Position numbers and translations under genes: made by a program. A stretch of 64,000 nt of DNA, from contig NZ_RBWE01000001.1 of the NCBI RefSeq assembly GCF_003627965.1, positions 2,192,511-2,256,510 on the forward strand, read 5' to 3'. Positions 8,837-18,098 of the stretch are shown piece by piece. Source of the stretch: Desulfofundulus salinus (GTDB lineage Bacteria > Bacillota > Desulfotomaculia > Desulfotomaculales > Desulfovirgulaceae). Numbering within the stretch: the stretch's first letter is position 1; every line of letters starts with the position of its first letter. Below the pieces are notes generated by a model. It was not told where the DNA came from, did no database searches, and worked only from the letters and a program-made list of their open reading frames with translations.

Positions 8837-10720
8837 TTAATCAATGATGGAGATGACGGGCCGCTTGAAGACTTCCCACTGCCCGGTGTTACGATCCCAA
8901 CGGCAGTTGACGAAACACTTCCAGTTCTCTTCGTCCAGGTTCGGGAAGTCCGCCCTGATGTAGTAGCCGGGCCACCTGGTTTCTTCGCGGAACAGCACGC
9001 TCCTGATGTGGGCCTCGGCCTGCCACATCCTGTGGACGTTCTCCCAGCACCGCATCAGTTCATGCAGGTTCTCGGCAGCCAGTTTTTCCGAGTCCTCCTT
9101 CAACATTTCCAATAGCTCCAGGCCCTTTTCGAGCAGGTACTTGTTGGTGGTGAAGGACTTGGATACACCGCCGGCATACTCGTCCATGAGCTTCTGCAGG
9201 CGGAACATGAACTGCTTCGGACGGATGTAGTTGGGGTTCACATCCGGGTCGGTGGTCATGCCCTTGTACTGCTCGAAGGTGTCCAGCGGCTTCAAGATCC
9301 TGGCCTTCAGTTCTTCAACTTGAGCCGCGTCCACCTTGGGCTCCTCGTTGTTCTCCACGATGAACCGGATGGCAGACTTGGCTGCAATCCGCCCCTCAGT
9401 GAAGGAACCGGAGGAGAACTTGTGACTGGAAGCACCGGAAGCGTCGCCGGCACAGAACAGACCCTTGACAGTGGACATGTTGGTGTAGCCCCACTGATAC
9501 TCAGCCGGAGCAATGTCCTCGGGACCGCTGACCCAGGCGCCGGAAGCACCGGAGTGCGAACCGATGAAGTAGGGCTCGCAGGCGGCAATCTCAGAAGGCT
9601 TTTCCTCGGGGAAGGTGTTGGTAGCCGCCCACAGCAGGGCCTGGGAAATGGTCATGTCGAGGAAATCTTCCCAAGCTTCGGCTTCCAATTCCTTAAGCTT
9701 CTTCTTGCGCTGCTTCTCGTCGGGCATTTCCTGAGCCAGGCGCTGAATGGCTTCCTCAGTTCTCATGTAGATGGGCCCCTTGCCGGCTCTTTCGTCAATG
9801 AGACCCAGGTGGTTCCGCAGGTTGGCCGGGATGGGCTTGGTCAGACCGTAAGGAGCATACTGCTCAAGCACATCCGGGTGGGTCTTCATGTAGTCCTCGC
9901 CCAGGGCGTTGGTAGCCACGGACTTGAAGAGCAGGAACCAGGCACCCACCGGGCCGTAGGCATCCTTGAAGCGCACAGGGATAAATCTTACTTCCTGGCA
10001 GGTCATTTCGGCGCCGGCCTTCAGGGTGAAGTATGCGCTGGAACCGGTGTTGAAGGGAGGATACCAGGAGCGGCCGAGACCCTCGCCGGTGGAACGGGGC
10101 CGGAATACGTGCACGGCGCCACCCATGCCCACCAGGACGGCCTTTGCCTTAAAGACATAGAATTTGTTCTCGCGGACGCTGAAGCCAACGGCACCAACAC
10201 AGCGGTCGCCATCCATCAGGGGCTCCACGATGAACACGCGCTCGTAGATATTGTCGGGACCGAGAGCATTCAGGGCGTTCTTCGCGGCTTCCGCAACGAT
10301 GATCTTGTAGGATTCACCGTTGATCATAATCTGCCAGCGGCCTTCATGGACGTACTTGCCGTTCTCGTCTTTCCAGATGGGCAGGCCCCACTTTTCAAAC
10401 AAGTGCACGGTGGAGTCAACGTGGCGGGCGATGCTGTAAACCAGGTCCTCCCTGGTGATACCCATGAGGTCCTGTCTGACATAACGGACGTAGTCCTCAA
10501 CGGTGTTGTCGCCGGCAGCCTGGCCGATGTAGAGGTTAATAGCGGACAGACCCATGGCTACGGCACCACTGCGGTCCATAGCGGCCTTATCCACCAGGGT
10601 GACTTTGAGGCCGTGCTTCTTGGCCCAGTAGGCGGCTTCTACGGCGGCACCGCAAGCCGACATACCACCACCAATAATCAATAGATCAGTACTGACTTCT
10701 ACAGTTTCAAAATTTGCCAT
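8837..10720 (-). CDS. aprA: adenylylsulfate reductase alpha subunit
   Basis: 627 residues, catalytic FAD subunit of APS reductase, which reduces adenosine 5'-phosphosulfate to sulfite and AMP in the cytoplasm. The N-terminal LLIIGGGMSACGAA motif binds FAD; GRWQIMINGESYKIIVAEAA, RSWYPPFNTGSSAYF and FCAGDASGASSHK are stretches conserved in AprA; the C-terminus has the usual WPGYYIR-D-PNLDE region. Length is typical for the dissimilatory enzyme. An AGGAGG site precedes the ATG. It follows aprB by 21 bases and leads into qmoA. Confidence 0.97.
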   Translation of the reverse strand: MANFETVEVSTDLLIIGGGMSACGAAVEAAYWAKKHGLKVTLVDKAAMDRSGAVAMGLSAINLYIGQAAGDNTVEDYVRYVRQDLMGITREDLVYSIARHVDSTVHLFEKWGLPIWKDENGKYVHEGRWQIMINGESYKIIVAEAAKNALNALGPDNIYERVFIVEPLMDGDRCVGAVGFSVRENKFYVFKAKAVLVGMGGAVHVFRPRSTGEGLGRSWYPPFNTGSSAYFTLKAGAEMTCQEVRFIPVRFKDAYGPVGAWFLLFKSVATNALGEDYMKTHPDVLEQYAPYGLTKPIPANLRNHLGLIDERAGKGPIYMRTEEAIQRLAQEMPDEKQRKKKLKELEAEAWEDFLDMTISQALLWAATNTFPEEKPSEIAACEPYFIGSHSGASGAWVSGPEDIAPAEYQWGYTNMSTVKGLFCAGDASGASSHKFSSGSFTEGRIAAKSAIRFIVENNEEPKVDAAQVEELKARILKPLDTFEQYKGMTTDPDVNPNYIRPKQFMFRLQKLMDEYAGGVSKSFTTNKYLLEKGLELLEMLKEDSEKLAAENLHELMRCWENVHRMWQAEAHIRSVLFREETRWPGYYIRADFPNLDEENWKCFVNCRWDRNTGQWEVFKRPVISIID

Positions 10721-10741
10721 TTGCCTAACCTCCTCTTCTAA

Positions 10742-11182
10742 TTATTTCTTCAGGGTCGGAACTTCGCAGCCCAGGGAACCGGGTTCAGTAAACAGCACAT
10801 AGCTCTTCAGGTCGTCAGTGCCGGTTTCGAAGCCAGCATCGGGTACGATGGAGCCTTCCGGCGTGGTCCGGATTGGGAACTTGAAGCGCTTAATGGTGCC
10901 GTTCCGGAACTTGATGGTCCACATAATGTCTTCCGAACCTCTTAAAGGAATGGTGCTGGCACCCATGGGAACAAAGTCGGCGTATCCCCTTACGTCCATG
11001 GCCTGCTGCGGGCAAATCTTCACGCAGCAAAGGCATTCCCAGCACATTTGAGGATCCCGGTTGTACGCCTTCATTCTTTCTTTATCCAGAACCATCAGGT
11101 CATTAGGACAAATGTACATGCATGCAGTTTTGTCCTGCCCTTTGCAGCCGTCACATTTTTCAGCGATTACATAACTTGGCAT
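10742..11182 (-). CDS. aprB: adenylylsulfate reductase beta subunit
   Basis: 146 residues, Fe-S subunit that passes electrons from Qmo to the AprA flavin. Two [4Fe-4S] motifs are visible: CDGCKGQDKTACMYICP, with the insertion typical of AprB cluster I, and CWECLCCVKICP. A C-terminal tail of ~60 residues wraps AprA in known structures. The start at 11182 (MPSYVIAEKCDGC) is preferred over one six codons upstream because GAGGAGG lies about nine bases before it. Confidence 0.97.
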   Translation of the reverse strand: MPSYVIAEKCDGCKGQDKTACMYICPNDLMVLDKERMKAYNRDPQMCWECLCCVKICPQQAMDVRGYADFVPMGASTIPLRGSEDIMWTIKFRNGTIKRFKFPIRTTPEGSIVPDAGFETGTDDLKSYVLFTEPGSLGCEVPTLKK

Positions 11183-11293
11183 AAACTCTAACCTCCTCAT
11201 AAATTTTTGATTGCATTAAGGCACGCTGGAAAGAAAGCCTCCCTCTTCCCGCTACCCACCTCCCCTTCTGGCTGGTTACTTATTAAGTGGTTT

Positions 11294-11584
11294 TTAATAG
11301 TTTTTAAGGAAATCATCCATTACGTCTATGCTTTGCTTTTCAACCACCAGGTCAAAGATCTTGTCTTTTACTTCTCTGGGTAACAATTCGATGCTCTTGG
11401 TGGTGGCAGAGTCGTATTTAGCCGTGGGGAAGACTTTTAACACTTTATCCTTTTGCTCCTCGGTGCAGGGGACCTTAATTACCTTCAAGCCAGCCAGTGC
11501 CTCTTCCGCCATGTTGGCCAGACCGGCTTTTTGTAGCTTCTCATACCTCTCCTCGTTGATCCAGATATTAATGGTAATGGACAT
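11294..11584 (-). CDS. conserved-looking small protein between sat and aprB
   Basis: 96 residues, function not recognised. It has no Cys cluster, no signal peptide and no membrane segment; one Cys at residue ~40 and a charged C-terminus ending DDFLKNY. The sequence is balanced and codon-like, with an AGGAGG site eight bases before the ATG. It sits 16 bases after sat and 111 bases before aprB, so it is cotranscribed with the APS-reduction genes. A role as an assembly or docking factor for Sat/AprBA is only a guess from position. Confidence 0.8.
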   Translation of the reverse strand: MSITINIWINEERYEKLQKAGLANMAEEALAGLKVIKVPCTEEQKDKVLKVFPTAKYDSATTKSIELLPREVKDKIFDLVVEKQSIDVMDDFLKNY

Positions 11585-11600
11585 CTCGCCACCTCCTAAA

Positions 11601-12863
11601 CTAGTACTTCATGTCGGGAAGACTAAAGACGGGGTTCCGCTCCTGCAAATACTTGTCTGTGACAAAAGCAGAACCAAAGCCGTACTTTTCTGCGCATTCC
11701 ATGATGAGGTCGAATACTTCGGGTCTGAAGATCAGGCGAGGTGGCTTTACACCATCCTGGATGATGCTCCTGATCAAAGTGCCGCTGAAGTTTTGACTGT
11801 GCTCCTTGTGGCCACACAGCCCGGAATAGGTTACCTCACCGCAAATGGGGCAGTACCACCAGGCAAGCACACGGACTGGCTTAATGTTCAATGCACCTTC
11901 GGGGAACTGGTCAAATATTCTGTGGGCATCGTACGGGTCATAATAGGTACCCACTCCGGCATGGTCCCGGCCAAACATGTGGTGGGTCAAACCGAGGTTG
12001 GATCTCAAAATGGCGTGGAAAACGGCCTCTTTGGGACCAGCATAGCGCATATCCCAGAGGGTAATGGAGGTCAAATGTACGTCTTCCCTGAAGTAGCCCG
12101 CTTTGCGCAATACATCATGGCACAAAACGATGGCCTCATCGATGTAGTCGCCTTTTCTTTTCTCGCCGATAATGGCATTGACCAGCACGCCGGTAAGGGT
12201 CTTCTCCACGGGCAGTTCACCGTGAGTAGACAACCAGGCGCCCTTCATGAGCCACTCGTGTCCGGTGTGGGGTACGTTTCTGGTTTGATGGGCTACGATT
12301 CTCTGCCAGCCTTTTTCGGCAAACTTCTGCCTCAGCTGTTTCGGAGTGAAGAAGAATTCGTCAAAAGGAGGGTTAATCTTGGGCGGGTTGACAAGGGTGA
12401 TTTTTCCACCGATAAACTTATCCTTGTAGTTATAAGTCCTGGCTACACCGGGGTGTTTTTCTTCCGTAGTGCCGTAGACCTTCTGAGCCATCTCTTGCTT
12501 GTCATAGGTGAAGATCTCTTCTACTTCAAGGATGGCCATCGGCTTATCCTGGTAGGTTAACAGCAGCTTATCGCCTTCTTTAATGCCTTTTTCGTTGATT
12601 TCTTCGGTGGAAATATCGAAAACAATGGGGATAGGCCACAGCACACCATTGGCGAGCTTCATTTCATTGCAAACGCCTTCCACGTCTGCTCTGGTCATAA
12701 ATCCTTCCAGGGGCGTGAAAAATCCGTAAGAAATATCTATGATTTCCCTGGCTATTTGCCCACGGATAGGTACCGGAGTTAAACCTTTAATTGCCTCAGC
12801 AGCTTTTTCAGGTTCTAAAACCCTTTCCACAATTTCTTTGCCGCCATGGCCAATATAGGTCAT
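11601..12863 (-). CDS. sat: sulfate adenylyltransferase (ATP sulfurylase)
   Basis: 420 residues. Activates sulfate with ATP to APS, the first step of dissimilatory sulfate reduction. The nucleotide-binding TRNVPHTGHE motif (usual R-N-P-x-H-x-G-H) and the GRDHAGVGTYYDP segment are intact, and CPICGEVTYSGLC-GH is a zinc-binding segment found in many prokaryotic Sat proteins. The start at 12863 is chosen because AAGGAAGGAG lies just upstream; the 16-codon upstream extension has none. It heads the minus-strand cluster that continues into aprBA and qmoAB. Confidence 0.97.
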   Translation of the reverse strand: MTYIGHGGKEIVERVLEPEKAAEAIKGLTPVPIRGQIAREIIDISYGFFTPLEGFMTRADVEGVCNEMKLANGVLWPIPIVFDISTEEINEKGIKEGDKLLLTYQDKPMAILEVEEIFTYDKQEMAQKVYGTTEEKHPGVARTYNYKDKFIGGKITLVNPPKINPPFDEFFFTPKQLRQKFAEKGWQRIVAHQTRNVPHTGHEWLMKGAWLSTHGELPVEKTLTGVLVNAIIGEKRKGDYIDEAIVLCHDVLRKAGYFREDVHLTSITLWDMRYAGPKEAVFHAILRSNLGLTHHMFGRDHAGVGTYYDPYDAHRIFDQFPEGALNIKPVRVLAWWYCPICGEVTYSGLCGHKEHSQNFSGTLIRSIIQDGVKPPRLIFRPEVFDLIMECAEKYGFGSAFVTDKYLQERNPVFSLPDMKY

Positions 12864-13453
12864 TTCCCTTCTCCTTCCTTTAAAAATTGTGATTGTAACT
12901 GTGTACTTCACCTCTTTAATGAACCTTCTTTATGACTATCCCCTCCCCTTCCCGTTTGGAAATATAACTGACAAGAGCCTTACATGAGCACGCAGAACAG
13001 GGCACGCTAACATTATATATATCAATCTCTCTCTATCCTACTATTTTCCAGCAATAATTGTCGTCTACTTGCTAATTAATTTACTTGCTATCTGTTAGTA
13101 TATCTGGTGGGCTGATAACGCCGGGGGTTTAAGCTATCCTTACCATCTACCCCTGTTCACTTAATTAAGTACTATTCTACACAAAAACGAAACCTCCTTC
13201 TAACGAAGGTCAGAAAATTTTAATTTAATTTTTAAAACAATGCGACAAATGGTTGAGACTGAAACACGCTGTGGTATTTTATCCCCCCATTTGTGATGGT
13301 GAAGGCTATCACTTGTTTATATACCATAAATTCAAGGAGCTGACAAGCACTTCTTGTGACCGTAAAAGGGTTCACGTTATTTGGTCACAAAGAACCGCTG
13401 AACCGCTGTTTCAGGCAACCCACTAAGTGCGCTGCGCTACTAGCTACAGGCCC
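12864..13453. other. intergenic region upstream of sat
   Basis: About 590 AT-rich bases between sat and the tRNA operon terminator. It should hold the sat promoter (reading minus), for example near the TATATAAT at about 13012-13021, but no well-spaced -35 box could be matched. No convincing ORF or RNA gene was seen. Confidence 0.5.
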
Positions 13454-13497
13454 CCCAAAAAAGGAAAAGCCAAGGAGAACAACTCCTCAGCTTTTCC
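13454..13497 (-). terminator. terminator of the tRNA operon
   Basis: On the minus strand GGAAAAGC (from 13497) pairs with GCTTTTCC (to 13463) around an inner GGAG/CTCC stem, followed by a CTTTTTTGG run. Confidence 0.85.
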
Positions 13498-13506
13498 GGC
13501 TTCGCC

Positions 13507-13582
13507 TGGAGGCGACACCCGGATTCGAACCGGGGAATAGCGGTTTTGCAGACCGCCGCCTTAGCCACTTGGCTATGTCGCC
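13507..13582 (-). tRNA. tRNA-Cys(GCA)
   Basis: 76 bases including encoded CCA. Acceptor GGCGACA pairs with TGTCGCC, discriminator U, anticodon loop contains GCA, T loop TTCGAAT. Last gene of the four-tRNA operon. Confidence 0.97.
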
Positions 13583-13590
13583 ATAAAAAA

Positions 13591-13665
13591 TGGAGCGGAA
13601 GACGGGATTCGAACCCGCGACCCTCGCCTTGGCAAGGCGATGCTCTACCACTGAGCCACTTCCGC
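13591..13665 (-). tRNA. tRNA-Gly(GCC)
   Basis: 75 bases with encoded CCA; acceptor GCGGAAG/CTTCCGC, discriminator U, anticodon GCC, normal T loop. Confidence 0.97.
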
Positions 13666-13711
13666 ACGTTTGACGAGTATATTATATATTACTTTTGCCG
13701 GTTTGTCCAGG

Positions 13712-13787
<76 letters not shown>

Positions 13788-13796
13788 ACATTAGAT

Positions 13797-13873
13797 TGGC
13801 GGAGCTGACGGGAGTCGAACCCGCGATCTCCGGCGTGACAGGCCGGCATGTTAGACCACTACACCACAGCTCC
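13797..13873 (-). tRNA. tRNA-Asp(GTC)
   Basis: 77 bases with encoded CCA; acceptor GGAGCTG/CAGCTCC with discriminator G (the Asp identity base), anticodon GTC. First gene of the operon. Confidence 0.97.
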
Positions 13874-13925
13874 GCTTCTATTACCTGCAGCCCGGGGTTA
13901 CCGCCCCTCACTGCTGACAATCTTA

Positions 13926-13954
13926 AGTATACAAAAAGTACGCCTAAATGTCAA
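13926..13954 (-). promoter_or_regulatory. sigma-A promoter of the tRNA operon
   Basis: On the minus strand TTGACA (13954-13949), 17-base spacer, TATACT (13931-13926), about 45 bases before tRNA-Asp. Confidence 0.9.
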
Positions 13955-14131
13955 TTGGTATTTTTCAGCTGCAAGACAAAAATTTTCGGTCCAACCTTCG
14001 ATGATTTTTAACCGCCCGGGCTTTACCCACCCCACCTCTTTTGTGGTATAGGGTTTAACCAGTTTCGGCCACCAGGAGGACAAAAAAGAGGGCGGCAACA
14101 GCTGCCCCAAAAGTTGCGGAAAGTAAAAGGT

Positions 14132-15001
14132 TCACTTCCCCCGCCCAAAACATAAAATAGCTTCCCGGACGAGTTTGGCCGCCAACAAGGATGTGCGCTC
14201 CGTAGGGTCATAAGCCGGGCAAACTTCTACCAGATCCATACCCACCACCCGGCAGTCAGCCAGCAGGTAGAGGGCCTGGAAGACCTCCTGGGGCGTAGAC
14301 CCCCCTGGCTCCGGCGTACCCGTCCCCGGGGCATAGGCCGGATCCAGGACATCTATGTCCAGGGTAAGATAAAGCGGCCGGCCTTTGAGCTGACCGCAAA
14401 CTTGAGCTAGAGGTCGCAGGATTTCTCCGGGAAAGAAATGGGTGGTGGCCCGGCCGTAGGAAAATTCCTCCCGGGTTCCGGAACGGATGCCAAATTGAAA
14501 AACATTCCCCCCCCCGAGCACCTCCACCACCCGGCGCATCACGGTAGCGTGGGAAAGTCTTTCATTTAAATATTCCTCGCGGAGATCCGCGTGGGCATCT
14601 AAGTGCACCACTGCCAGGTCAGGATAACAACGAGACAGGGCTTCCACCACCGGCAGGGTAACCAGGTGCTCCCCCCCGAGCAAAAGGGGAAACTTGCCGT
14701 CGGCCAGGATAGCGGCCACCGTGGCACCGATGCGCCCAAGGCTTTCTTGAACCCGCCCAGGGGGCAGAACAATATCTCCCGCATCATAGTAAGCATAATC
14801 AACCAGGTCCCGCTCCAGGGCGGGGCTGTACTCTTCCAGTCCCACACTCACCTGGCGGATTTGGGCCGGGGCAAAACGGGTCCCCGGACGGAAGCTCACC
14901 GTTAAATCCAGGGGAGCACCCAGAATAACTACAGAGGCACGCTTGTAGTCATCGGTACTCCCCATAAATGCACCGCTCTTCTCCAGCCCTTCCGTAAGCA
15001 T
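14132..15001 (-). CDS. speB: agmatinase/ureohydrolase family protein
   Basis: About 290 residues. Ureohydrolase that cleaves agmatine (or N1-aminopropylagmatine) to the polyamine plus urea. Mn-binding motifs are intact: GGEHL, the HLDAHADLR core, and the DIDVLDPAYAPGTGTPEPGG segment, with LVEVCPAYD near the C-terminus. The ATG at 15001 is preferred; a longer start would overlap speE. Downstream of the arginine decarboxylase and speE in one minus-strand operon, so the arginine to agmatine to putrescine/spermidine route is complete. Guanidinobutyrase or other ureohydrolase activity cannot be excluded from sequence alone. Confidence 0.88.
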   Translation of the reverse strand: MLTEGLEKSGAFMGSTDDYKRASVVILGAPLDLTVSFRPGTRFAPAQIRQVSVGLEEYSPALERDLVDYAYYDAGDIVLPPGRVQESLGRIGATVAAILADGKFPLLLGGEHLVTLPVVEALSRCYPDLAVVHLDAHADLREEYLNERLSHATVMRRVVEVLGGGNVFQFGIRSGTREEFSYGRATTHFFPGEILRPLAQVCGQLKGRPLYLTLDIDVLDPAYAPGTGTPEPGGSTPQEVFQALYLLADCRVVGMDLVEVCPAYDPTERTSLLAAKLVREAILCFGRGK

Positions 15002-15023
15002 GAAGCTTTCCCCCAAAAGGCTG

Positions 15024-15857
15024 TTAACCTTGTTCAACCAGCTCCGCCACAAAGGGAGGCAACTCAAAGGCCGCCCGGTGGATGGCCGGGCTATAATACC
15101 TGGTTTTCAAATCGGGTAACTCCAGCACATTTACCTGCCGGGGGTCGTACTTCTTACTGCCCATGGTAAAGCTCCACAAACCACCGGGGTAAGTGGGAAC
15201 ACAGGCTAAAAACAGCCTGGTGATGGGAAAAATGCTCCGGATATCCCTGAATACACGGGAGATGATGTCCTGATTGAAAAAGGGAGATTCGGTTTGGGCA
15301 ACAAACAGGCCGTCTTCAGTCAGTGCATCATGGACATCCTGGTAAAAAGCCTTCCCAAAAAGGCCTTCCGCGGGACCCACGGGGTCGGTGGAATCCACAA
15401 TAATCATATCATAGGTGTTACGGTTTTCCTTCACATGCTTGATGCCGTCGTCCACAATAACCCGCACCCGGGGGTCATCCAGGGCACAGCTGATTTCCGG
15501 CAGGTACTCCCTGGCTGCGGCAATCACCCGTTCATCAATCTCCACCAGGGTGGCCTGCTCCACCGAAGAATGCTTGAGGATTTCCCTGATGGAACCGCCG
15601 TCTCCTCCACCAATGACCAGCACCCGGCGGGGGTTGGGATGGGTGTTCAGGCCCACGTGGGTGATCATTTCATGATAGACAAACTCATCCTTCACGGTAG
15701 TCTGGATGACATCATCCAAAGCCAGCATGCGCCCAAATTGGACCGTGTCATAAACGGCCAGGTGCTGGAAAGGCGTTTTTTCTTCGCACAATACCTTTTT
15801 CACCCGGCAACTCAGTTTCAGGTGGTCGGTCTGCAATTCTGTAAACCAGCAGTTCAT
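15024..15857 (-). CDS. speE: spermidine synthase (polyamine aminopropyltransferase)
   Basis: 277 residues. Transfers the aminopropyl group of decarboxylated S-adenosylmethionine to putrescine or a related amine. Shows the N-terminal Tyr/Gln-rich substrate loop ([14 protein letters not shown]), the [11 protein letters not shown]-binding motif, and the [13 protein letters not shown] motif around the catalytic Asp. The start at 15857 is chosen by homology length and a GGGGG element upstream; the longer reading frame runs into the neighbouring gene. Lies between arginine decarboxylase and speB. No speD is seen in the window, so decarboxylated SAM must come from elsewhere. Confidence 0.93.
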   Translation of the reverse strand: MNCWFTELQTDHLKLSCRVKKVLCEEKTPFQHLAVYDTVQFGRMLALDDVIQTTVKDEFVYHEMITHVGLNTHPNPRRVLVIGGGDGGSIREILKHSSVEQATLVEIDERVIAAAREYLPEISCALDDPRVRVIVDDGIKHVKENRNTYDMIIVDSTDPVGPAEGLFGKAFYQDVHDALTEDGLFVAQTESPFFNQDIISRVFRDIRSIFPITRLFLACVPTYPGGLWSFTMGSKKYDPRQVNVLELPDLKTRYYSPAIHRAAFELPPFVAELVEQG

Positions 15858-15876
15858 CTCTATACCCCCAGAAAAA

Positions 15877-16335
15877 TTAATACCACAGCGGTACGGCTGC
15901 CAGGGCGCAACCGATTTTTTCCACCCGGTGCTCGGTGGCCGCAATCTTCATGTCCACCAGTTTCATGCCCCGGGAGGCAAAGGCTTCCCGCAACATGGCC
16001 TCAATGCGCGCTTCGGCTTCCTTTTGCGAGCATTTACCCGCAAACTCCATGATCACGCCAAAGGTATCCTCTGAAAAGCCTATGCCCACGGCCGCGGCAA
16101 TCAACTCTCCCGGCACATCGCTGATGATGTAGCCGTAAGCGGTGGGCACCAGAGAGCCGGGAGGAATTGACAATTCGGGGTCGTACTCTGCACCGGGAGG
16201 CAGAATACTGCTAACCCGAACCAGATTGATATTTCCGATGCGGCCGGCCAGAAGGGCGTTGTCAAATGCCGTCAATTCGCTGTGCCCCTCGGCGCTGGCA
16301 GCGGTGAGAAAAAATTTTTTTGGGGTGGGCAACAC
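15877..16335 (-). CDS. pdaD: pyruvoyl-dependent arginine decarboxylase
   Basis: 152 residues, the normal size of the self-cleaving PvlArgDC proenzyme. The [10 protein letters not shown] motif near residue 42 contains the Ser-Ser bond at which the chain cleaves and the second Ser becomes the pyruvoyl cofactor. The later G-x-S-E-D-T-F and E-x-R-I-E-A-M-L segments fit the family. It decarboxylates arginine to agmatine, the entry of this polyamine operon. Likely GTG start at 16335 with GGGGGAA upstream. The family occurs in archaea, Chlamydia and many Firmicutes. Confidence 0.92.
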   Translation of the reverse strand: MLPTPKKFFLTAASAEGHSELTAFDNALLAGRIGNINLVRVSSILPPGAEYDPELSIPPGSLVPTAYGYIISDVPGELIAAAVGIGFSEDTFGVIMEFAGKCSQKEAEARIEAMLREAFASRGMKLVDMKIAATEHRVEKIGCALAAVPLWY

Positions 16336-16518
16336 GGCAAATTCCCCCTTTCCATGGTCTTAACCAAAAACAACAAGTTATATTATAGCAGAAGACATGA
16401 AAAAATAAACTATTTTATTCACCAGGAACTTGTGCCATAATTTCCCTGGTATGAAAAAATCCTCCCGATTACATTCTAACCATCGAATGGTGAAACTTGT
16501 AGTCGAGGAGGTCACAAC

Positions 16519-17004
16519 ATGGCAAAAACAGTACTGGGAACTTTTAGTGCGAAGGAATCGGCGGAAAGAGCGGTTGCGGAGCTGCGTTCCAGAGGTTTTG
16601 ACCGTGAAATTTCCATGGTGGCCAAAGAGGATGTAGCCCGCGGGGAACGCCGGGCCGACGCCGGGCCAATGATGGGCGGCGACCCGGTTGTTGATGGGAC
16701 AGCTACCGGAGGGGTGCTGGGTGGCCTGGCCGGCCTGGTGGCCGGTGCCGGAGCCCTGGCTATCCCCGGCATTGGACCAATAGTAGCCGCCGGCCCCATT
16801 GCGGGATTGCTCTCCGGCGCTGCTACCGGGGGAATTGCCGGAGGATTGATCGACTGGGGCATCCCGGCAGAACGGGGACGCTACTACGAAGAAAAGGTCA
16901 AACAAGGCAACATCCTGGTTTCCGTGCGGTGCGATGATAACAAAGCCAATGACGCAGCCGCGGTTTTGCGCCAGTTTGGCGGCCAGGACGTGGAAACCCA
17001 CTAG
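16519..17004 (+). CDS. general stress protein 17M-like, glycine-zipper protein
   Basis: 161 residues. The first ~40 residues (VLGTFSAKESAERAVAELRSRGF) match the N-terminal beta-alpha-beta fold of YflT/GSP17M-type general stress proteins. Residues ~65-110 are almost all Gly, Ala, Val and Ile with repeated small-residue spacing, a glycine-zipper-like hydrophobic segment able to insert in membranes. The C-terminus returns to a soluble fold. AGGAGG at ~16505-16510 precedes the ATG. Monocistronic, ended by a terminator shared with the convergent gene. Stress induction is a family property, not shown here. Confidence 0.75.
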   Translation: MAKTVLGTFSAKESAERAVAELRSRGFDREISMVAKEDVARGERRADAGPMMGGDPVVDGTATGGVLGGLAGLVAGAGALAIPGIGPIVAAGPIAGLLSGAATGGIAGGLIDWGIPAERGRYYEEKVKQGNILVSVRCDDNKANDAAAVLRQFGGQDVETH

Positions 17005-17010
17005 AATACC

Positions 17011-17046
17011 AAAGGCGGGGGAAATCAATCCCCTGCCTTTTCTTTT
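17011..17046. terminator. intrinsic terminator, overlaps end of convergent gene
   Basis: AAAGGC-GGGGA pairs with TCCCC-GCCTTT, followed on the plus strand by TCTTTT. It lies over the last codons of the minus-strand gene ending at 17025. Confidence 0.85.
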
Positions 17047-17891
17047 ATCTGCTCGTAAAGTGCTTTAAAGACGAGGGCGTCTTCAACCTGGCGATCACAG
17101 GATTCGCAGATAATGGTGGGGGTGAGGTTTCTTTCCACAATCAGCCGGGCCAAAAGGCTGAAATCAGGACCATAACCATCATCCAATGTGGTGCGGTGTC
17201 TCTTTTCCCCTGCTCTGGTGAATTCAATGGGACTGAAATGAATATGCAGTTTCTGAACCGCCTCTTTGCCCAACCGGCTTTCAACCAGATCTAAAACGGC
17301 TGCAAAATCCTCCACCGTTTTCAATGCCCCCTGGCCAGCCGCATGTAAATGGGCAAAGTCCACGGCCGGCACCACCCGGGGATCCAGGGTACACAATTCC
17401 AGCACCTCATCCAGATTACCCAGTTGGGCCGGTTTACCCGCCGTTTCCGGCGCCACCCGGATATTCCCCAATCCCATGTCCTCTGCTACCGCCAGAATCT
17501 CCAGCAATAGCTCCCTGGCCCTGGCCATGGCGCCGACCCGGTCCTTTCCACCTCCCGTACCCGGGTGAAAGACCACCGGCGAAGCCCCCATCCACCGGGC
17601 GGCCTGTATGGATTTCAGCAAATGCATCTTTGTTTTTTCCCTGAAAACGGGGTCAGTAGTCCCCAAAGTGATGTAATAGGGGGCATGAATGCTTAAGAAA
17701 ACCCCATTTTCCCGGGCCACTTCTCCAAGTTTCCGGGCCGTAGTTTCTCCAATATGCACTCCCCGCACACACTGATATTCGTAGGCATTAAGACCCTGCG
17801 CCCTTAACCACGCGGGCATGTCCAGGGAACTTTTATACCCCTGGGCCTGAAAGGACGGCGGATTTCCCGCCGGCCCGAAACGTATGCCCAT
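17025..17891 (-). CDS. AP-endonuclease family 2 / Nfo-like TIM barrel
   Basis: 288 residues. Fits the xylose-isomerase-like TIM barrel of endonuclease IV: metal-ligand stretches SIHAPYYI, VFHPG, APETAG, PAVDFAHLHA, HIHFS and a C-terminal ICE are in the expected order. Endonuclease IV cuts at abasic sites with Zn; similar proteins in archaea and Firmicutes are often annotated as deoxyribonuclease IV. The start at 17891 (MGIRFGPAG) follows GGAAGGAG; the longer frame adds 24 unlikely residues. Stand-alone. A sugar isomerase of the same fold is the alternative. Confidence 0.8.
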   Translation of the reverse strand: MGIRFGPAGNPPSFQAQGYKSSLDMPAWLRAQGLNAYEYQCVRGVHIGETTARKLGEVARENGVFLSIHAPYYITLGTTDPVFREKTKMHLLKSIQAARWMGASPVVFHPGTGGGKDRVGAMARARELLLEILAVAEDMGLGNIRVAPETAGKPAQLGNLDEVLELCTLDPRVVPAVDFAHLHAAGQGALKTVEDFAAVLDLVESRLGKEAVQKLHIHFSPIEFTRAGEKRHRTTLDDGYGPDFSLLARLIVERNLTPTIICESCDRQVEDALVFKALYEQIKEKAGD

Positions 17892-18098
17892 CACAATACT
17901 CCTTCCCCTTGCTAAAGTTAACACTTCTCCTCGCCAAAAAGCAACAGCCAGTAATTTCGACAACGGCCGCCCCTTTCCTCCCCAGAAAAAAGAAAATGAC
18001 AGAGTTTAACGATTATTTATTAGAGGTATTTTCCATTGCAAGCAGAATTATACATTGCTTCCCTTTCGCAAAATCATTGGAATTTGGAGGGAAAAGTT

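Noticed and set aside
9320-10684. Plus-strand 454-codon open frame opposite aprA
   Set aside because: It lies wholly antisense to the well-supported aprA gene; its length reflects codon bias of the GC-rich strand. No ribosome site or domain was seen.
11328-12560. Plus-strand 410-codon open frame opposite sat
   Set aside because: Shadow of sat in another frame, spanning two unrelated genes, with no motif.
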